Assembly: GCF_024347675.1 (NCBI RefSeq)
Contig: NZ_AP024882.1
Location: 744,001-808,000 of the forward strand
DNA: 64,000 bases
From: Vibrio ishigakensis
GTDB taxonomy: Bacteria; Pseudomonadota; Gammaproteobacteria; Enterobacterales; Vibrionaceae
Direction: 5' to 3'
Both the position numbers and the translations under genes were made by a program. Under the pieces are notes generated by a model that was not told the DNA's origin, did not search any database, and saw nothing but the letters and a program-made list of their open reading frames with translations. Shown here in pieces: positions 63,836-64,000 of this stretch; positions within the stretch are counted from its first letter, which is position 1, and each line of letters starts with the position of its first letter.

Positions 63836-64000
63836 ATGAATAGAAAAAAGCCGACGCCAAAGCACCTTACCGTGGTTAGCTCAGAACGTGTCTCTCCAAA
63901 TATGCAAAGAATTACCCTTCAAGGTGAAGCCCTAACCAACTTCCCTGCCGATTGCGAAGGAAGTTACATCAAGTTCTTGTTCGATAGTGCAGGCAATGCC
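63836..64000 (+). CDS. Siderophore-interacting protein (ViuB-like), 5' part
   Basis: The frame starts at ATG 63836 (GAGAGGAAACCGAG upstream) and runs off the window after 55 codons. The visible N-terminus (HLTVVSSERVSPNMQRITLQGE, in pieces, then FPADCEGSYIKFLF) matches the FAD-binding domain of the SIP/ViuB family. Members reduce ferric siderophores in the cytoplasm to release iron. Whether it is complete cannot be seen. Confidence 0.8.
   Translation, partial: MNRKKPTPKHLTVVSSERVSPNMQRITLQGEALTNFPADCEGSYIKFLFDSAGNA

Overview
This looks like part of a marine Vibrio genome. The glycine-cleavage locus has the gene order I remember from Vibrio chromosome 2: gcvP and gcvH on one strand, a divergent HTH/cupin regulator, then gcvT. 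A CspA, a YeiP/EfpL, a cytosine codBA operon, two GlyGly-CTERM proteins (an Xds/ExeM-type nuclease and a trypsin-like protease) and a ViuB-like siderophore protein fit the same lineage. This is family-level reasoning; no 16S gene or replication origin is present. I see no tRNA, rRNA, CRISPR array, insertion sequence or prophage.

Layout. 0-2.8 kb: codBA with PurR-like and CRP-like sites. 2.9-4.8 kb: small exported proteins and a DUF4344 metallopeptidase. 4.8-9.4 kb (minus): a four-gene cbb3-type oxidase operon (cytochrome c, ccoN, ccoO, ccoP). Its CcoP is fused to a second, triheme alcohol/gluconate-dehydrogenase-type cytochrome, giving five CXXCH motifs; this is the most striking object here. 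9.6-19.8 kb: assorted metabolic and exported genes (kduD, ABM monooxygenase, DUF1566, MDR oxidoreductase, lipoprotein hydrolase, second peptide deformylase, orphan metQ under a MetJ operator). 20-27 kb: glycine cleavage genes followed by an ABM-FAH-GNAT operon and a tiny Cys-rich membrane protein beside a Fur-like palindrome. 27-36 kb: carbohydrate use (LacI regulator, GH19 chitinase, PL7 alginate lyase, GH32 sucrase and sucrose:H+ symporter with paired operators). 36-42 kb: cspA, a 27-residue basic peptide, yeiP, DUF723, crotonase, and an exported ParB-like/pyrophosphatase fusion. 42-50.5 kb: GlyGly-CTERM protease, YegD, LysR plus outer-membrane protein, an exported FAH-family protein and a metzincin-like lipoprotein. 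50.5-54.2 kb (minus): a DUF3179 paralogue pair with a small exported protein and a beta-barrel. 54.4-59.3 kb: divergent extracellular nuclease and lipoprotein 5'-nucleotidase sharing a strong CRP site. 59.6-64 kb: YeeE/YedE transporter, PurR-controlled NCS2 purine permease, YHS protein, cytochrome b561 and the start of a siderophore-interacting protein.

How parts fit together. Purine/pyrimidine supply recurs: PurR-like boxes precede codB, gcvT (one-carbon units for purines) and the NCS2 permease, while the nuclease and nucleotidase pair would release nucleosides from environmental DNA. Secreted chitinase, alginate lyase and sucrase genes indicate life on algal or plankton-derived polymers. 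All assignments come from reading motifs by eye; no database search was run.
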